NCBI GenBank assembly: GCA_938003565.1
Contig: CALKYB010000192.1
Coordinates: 1-7,970 of the forward strand
Source: an uncultured bacterium
Lineage (GTDB): Bacteria; Bdellovibrionota_C; UBA2361; SZUA-149; CALKYB01
DNA length: 7,970 nt
Direction of reading: 5' to 3'
The position numbers and the translations under genes were made by a program. Shown here in pieces: positions 6,400 to 7,970 of this stretch. Numbering within the stretch: the stretch's first letter is position 1; the number at the start of each line of letters is the position of its first letter. The notes beneath the pieces were generated by a model, which did not search any database, was not told the DNA's origin, and was given only the letters and a program-made list of their open reading frames with translations.

Positions 6400-7377
6400 A
6401 TGCTGAAGAAACTCTATAAAGTTGCTCTTTTCCTCACCTCTTTGTCACTGCTCTCCGTTGCTGGACTATACCTCTTAGTTACCCGACCGATAATTTTCGC
6501 CCCAAAAGCTATTAACTACGACGTAGAAGTTTCTGAAAGCCGGCTACAAGAACATGTAGTTAAACTATCCACAGAGTTCATCCCACGTGATTGGGAGAAC
6601 ACCGAAAATCTCGATCGTACTGCTGACTATATTGAATCTGAATTTCGCAAATACTCCGATGAAATTGAAATTCAAAGCTATAATTATGAGGGTAAAACCT
6701 TCAAAAACGTAATTGCCAAATTTGGCCGCGGTGAGAAAAACTTAGTGGTAGTTGGAGCTCACTACGATGCCTTCGAAGAGCTTCCCGCAGCTGATGACAA
6801 TGCTTCGGGAGTTGCAGGACTCATAGAACTCGCCTCTTTGCTGCAAAAGAACTCTATCAATCCCCCTATCCATCTTGTTGCTTTTACTTTAGAAGAACCG
6901 CCATTTTTCGCGACTGAGTTAATGGGAAGCGCCTATCATGCCAAGTCACTGCAAGAAAAGGGAATTAAGCCTAGCCTAATGATTTCACTCGAGATGATAG
7001 GATACTTTTCAGATGAAATTGACTCGCAAGACTACCCTTCACCACTCTTGAAGTTAGCCTACCCTAGTGTAGGGAATTTTCTTTGTATTGTTGGAGATCT
7101 AGGCTTGAATAGTCCAACAAAAAACATAAAGCGCCGGTACATGGAGGTAACCGACCTTAAACTTCGCTCAATCAATGCTCCCAGTATCCTACCAGGAATA
7201 GATTTTTCTGATCATAGAAACTATTGGAGCAAAGGAATTGACGCGGTAATGATCACAGACACAGCGTTCTATAGAAACGTCAACTACCATACACCTGAAG
7301 ACACCTACGACAAACTCAACTACAAAATAATGGCTGAAGTGGTTAAAGGTCTTCATTTCTACCTAAGTAAAATATAA
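6400..7377 (+). CDS. Membrane-anchored M28 family zinc peptidase
   Basis: This 325-residue protein has an N-terminal hydrophobic segment (7-28), probably an uncleaved anchor, so the catalytic domain should face the periplasm. The M28 pattern is complete: GAHYD (119-123; His121, Asp123), ADDNASG (131-137; bridging Asp132), LEEPPFF (164-170; catalytic Glu165 and ligand Glu166), LEMIGYF (197-203; Glu198), the DFSDHRNYW stretch (268-276) and NYHTPEDTYDKLNY (295-308; His297 as ligand). M28 enzymes are two-zinc aminopeptidases or carboxypeptidases acting on peptides; related folds include glutaminyl cyclase. The insertion between the catalytic EE and MGS (175-177) seems a subfamily trait and not damage. 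The gene follows the EI24-like gene by 55 bp on the same strand, probably as one operon. An AGGA lies unusually close (2 bases) to the ATG, but the anchor sequence beginning at residue 7 supports this start. Confidence 0.9.
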   Translation: MLKKLYKVALFLTSLSLLSVAGLYLLVTRPIIFAPKAINYDVEVSESRLQEHVVKLSTEFIPRDWENTENLDRTADYIESEFRKYSDEIEIQSYNYEGKTFKNVIAKFGRGEKNLVVVGAHYDAFEELPAADDNASGVAGLIELASLLQKNSINPPIHLVAFTLEEPPFFATELMGSAYHAKSLQEKGIKPSLMISLEMIGYFSDEIDSQDYPSPLLKLAYPSVGNFLCIVGDLGLNSPTKNIKRRYMEVTDLKLRSINAPSILPGIDFSDHRNYWSKGIDAVMITDTAFYRNVNYHTPEDTYDKLNYKIMAEVVKGLHFYLSKI

Positions 7378-7423
7378 TAACCTCAATAGATATCGCCATA
7401 AGAAGCTTAATTTGAGAAAGCCC

Positions 7424-7438
7424 TTCACTCTTAGTGAA
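7424..7438. terminator. Short hairpin downstream of the M28 gene, possible weak terminator
   Basis: TTCACT (7424-7429), a CTT loop and AGTGAA (7433-7438) form a 6-bp perfect stem about 47 bases after the stop of the peptidase gene. No T run follows on either strand, so it would be a poor intrinsic terminator. AGAAGC (7401-7406) and GCTTCT (7448-7453) could close an outer stem around it. Confidence 0.25.
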
Positions 7439-7653
7439 AACAGCATCGCTTCTCATTTTAGATACAGCCAGATTCATACTAATAGAGCATACAGCGCACT
7501 ACTATAGAGTTGAAAAGATTTGATCTAAGATTAAAGTTTTTAATGATTTATGACGACCTTACATACTAATATCGCAATAAAATTAGTTTATTATCTATTT
7601 CAGCAATTCTATTGAAGGGCGACTCAGCACACCACACCCGTTCCTTCGAAAAG

Positions 7654-7669
7654 AACTCATAGGTGAGTT
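7654..7669. repeat. Hairpin 29 bp upstream of the pilin start
   Basis: AACTCA (7654-7659) and TGAGTT (7664-7669) are a perfect 6-bp inverted repeat with a 4-base loop, directly followed by TATAAA (7671-7676). It could be an operator or leader hairpin for the pilin gene. GTTC (7640-7643) and GAAC (7653-7656) could form a competing structure using the same left arm. The role is speculative. Confidence 0.3.
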
Positions 7670-7698
7670 GTATAAATAGGTATTCAGAGTGGCAGATA

Positions 7699-7970
7699 AT
7701 GGAAAATTCATTAAAAGACAAAGTTCGCTGCACAATCTTCACTAGAGGCAAGAGTGCAAACGGCACGTCAGGATTCACCCTAATTGAACTCTTAGTAGGG
7801 GTGGCTATCGTGGGGATATTATCAGCGATAGCTGTACCAAGTTTTCAAGATTATAAAGCTTCCGCAAGAGATGCACGGAGAATAACTACAAGTCGAAATG
7901 TATTCACAGCACTGGAGGGATTCTATATAGACAATCAAGAATATCCACCAAACCCCACTTCAGGAAGGGC
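7699..7970 (+). CDS. Type IV pilin / GspG-like pseudopilin, N-terminal part (runs off the window)
   Basis: The frame is open from ATG 7699 to the window end (90 whole codons). Residues 1-25 are a basic leader ending in TSG. The prepilin peptidase site is G25|F26, followed by the classic FTLIELLVGVAIVGILSAIA helix with Glu at mature position 5 (Glu30). After the helix, VPSFQDYKASARDARR and an EGFYIDNQEYPPNP stretch resemble the first part of major pseudopilins of type II secretion (GspG: an AL-x-x-Y-x-x-DN-x-x-YP pattern) and of many type IV pilins. The missing C-terminus would decide between them. The leader is long compared with the 6-10 residues usual for type IVa pilins. The ATG has an imperfect GAGTGG 7 bases upstream. 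An in-frame GTG at 7663 directly follows a TAG and is less likely. No other pilus or secretion gene is visible, but the window ends here. Confidence 0.85.
   Translation, partial: MENSLKDKVRCTIFTRGKSANGTSGFTLIELLVGVAIVGILSAIAVPSFQDYKASARDARRITTSRNVFTALEGFYIDNQEYPPNPTSGR

Larger units (their letters stand above)
7378..7698. other. 321-bp gene-free region before the pilin gene
   Basis: No ORF longer than a few codons with a plausible start is visible on the plus strand. A minus-strand reading frame at 7566-7778 is unconvincing because it runs antisense into the pilin start. The region contains two short hairpins (listed separately). I find no well-spaced -35/-10 pair and no sigma54-type GG-N10-GC promoter that I would trust. 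It probably carries the pilin promoter and leader. Confidence 0.5.

Noticed and set aside
7378..7698. Sigma54-type promoter for the pilin gene
   Set aside because: A GTGGCA occurs at 7689-7694, but no GC follows at the required spacing and it lies too close to the ATG.
7566..7778. 70-residue minus-strand ORF upstream of and overlapping the pilin start
   Set aside because: It overlaps the clear pilin N-terminus in antisense, has no ribosome binding site and shows no recognisable features.

Overview
This is a moderately AT-rich bacterial chromosomal window. Most genes look near 40-45% GC by eye, but 1111-1380 comes to about 51% by hand count. A prepilin at the right edge with a prepilin-peptidase motif, several polytopic membrane proteins and a membrane-anchored M28 peptidase suggest a Gram-negative bacterium. 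The taxon cannot be named from this sequence. Ribosome binding sites are mostly weak, and two genes use non-ATG starts (TTG at 2408, GTG at 3241). I see no tRNA, rRNA, CRISPR array, transposase or complete mobile element.

Layout. 5-982 (+) is an acidic, mostly helical protein of unknown function with one short motif like the core of peptidoglycan-binding repeats. 983-1346 carries a perfect 12-bp inverted repeat and a short ORF (1140-1496) that looks like an eroded relative of DUF6884/YaaA-like proteins. The tail of that ORF runs antisense through the end of the next gene. 1347-3223 (-) is a two-gene lipolytic unit: an Est30-like alpha/beta hydrolase followed by a zinc-dependent phospholipase C. 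Seventeen bases from the hydrolase start, and divergent from it, 3241-3936 (+) encodes a multi-pass membrane protein with an HELKH zinc motif, probably an M50-type metallopeptidase. It converges on 3967-4503 (-), a single-pass membrane protein with a charged coiled-coil-like tail.

A 214-bp divergent region (4504-4717) leads into a rightward membrane/peptidase cluster. It holds an RDD-family protein with an extra C-terminal domain (4718-5629), an EI24/CysZ-like membrane protein overlapping it by 17 bp (5613-6344), and an M28 zinc peptidase (6400-7377). A 321-bp gene-free stretch with two small hairpins precedes the start of a type IV pilin or GspG-like pseudopilin (7699 to the window end, partial).

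Together the genes point to envelope and lipid work: lipid head-group cleavage and ester hydrolysis on one side, membrane and peptide processing on the other. No single known pathway ties them together. I found no convincing complete new system. The points most worth a second look are the decayed ORF at 1140, the TA-bounded inverted repeat at 1046-1107, the tightly divergent hydrolase/metallopeptidase pair, and the extra domain on the RDD protein.
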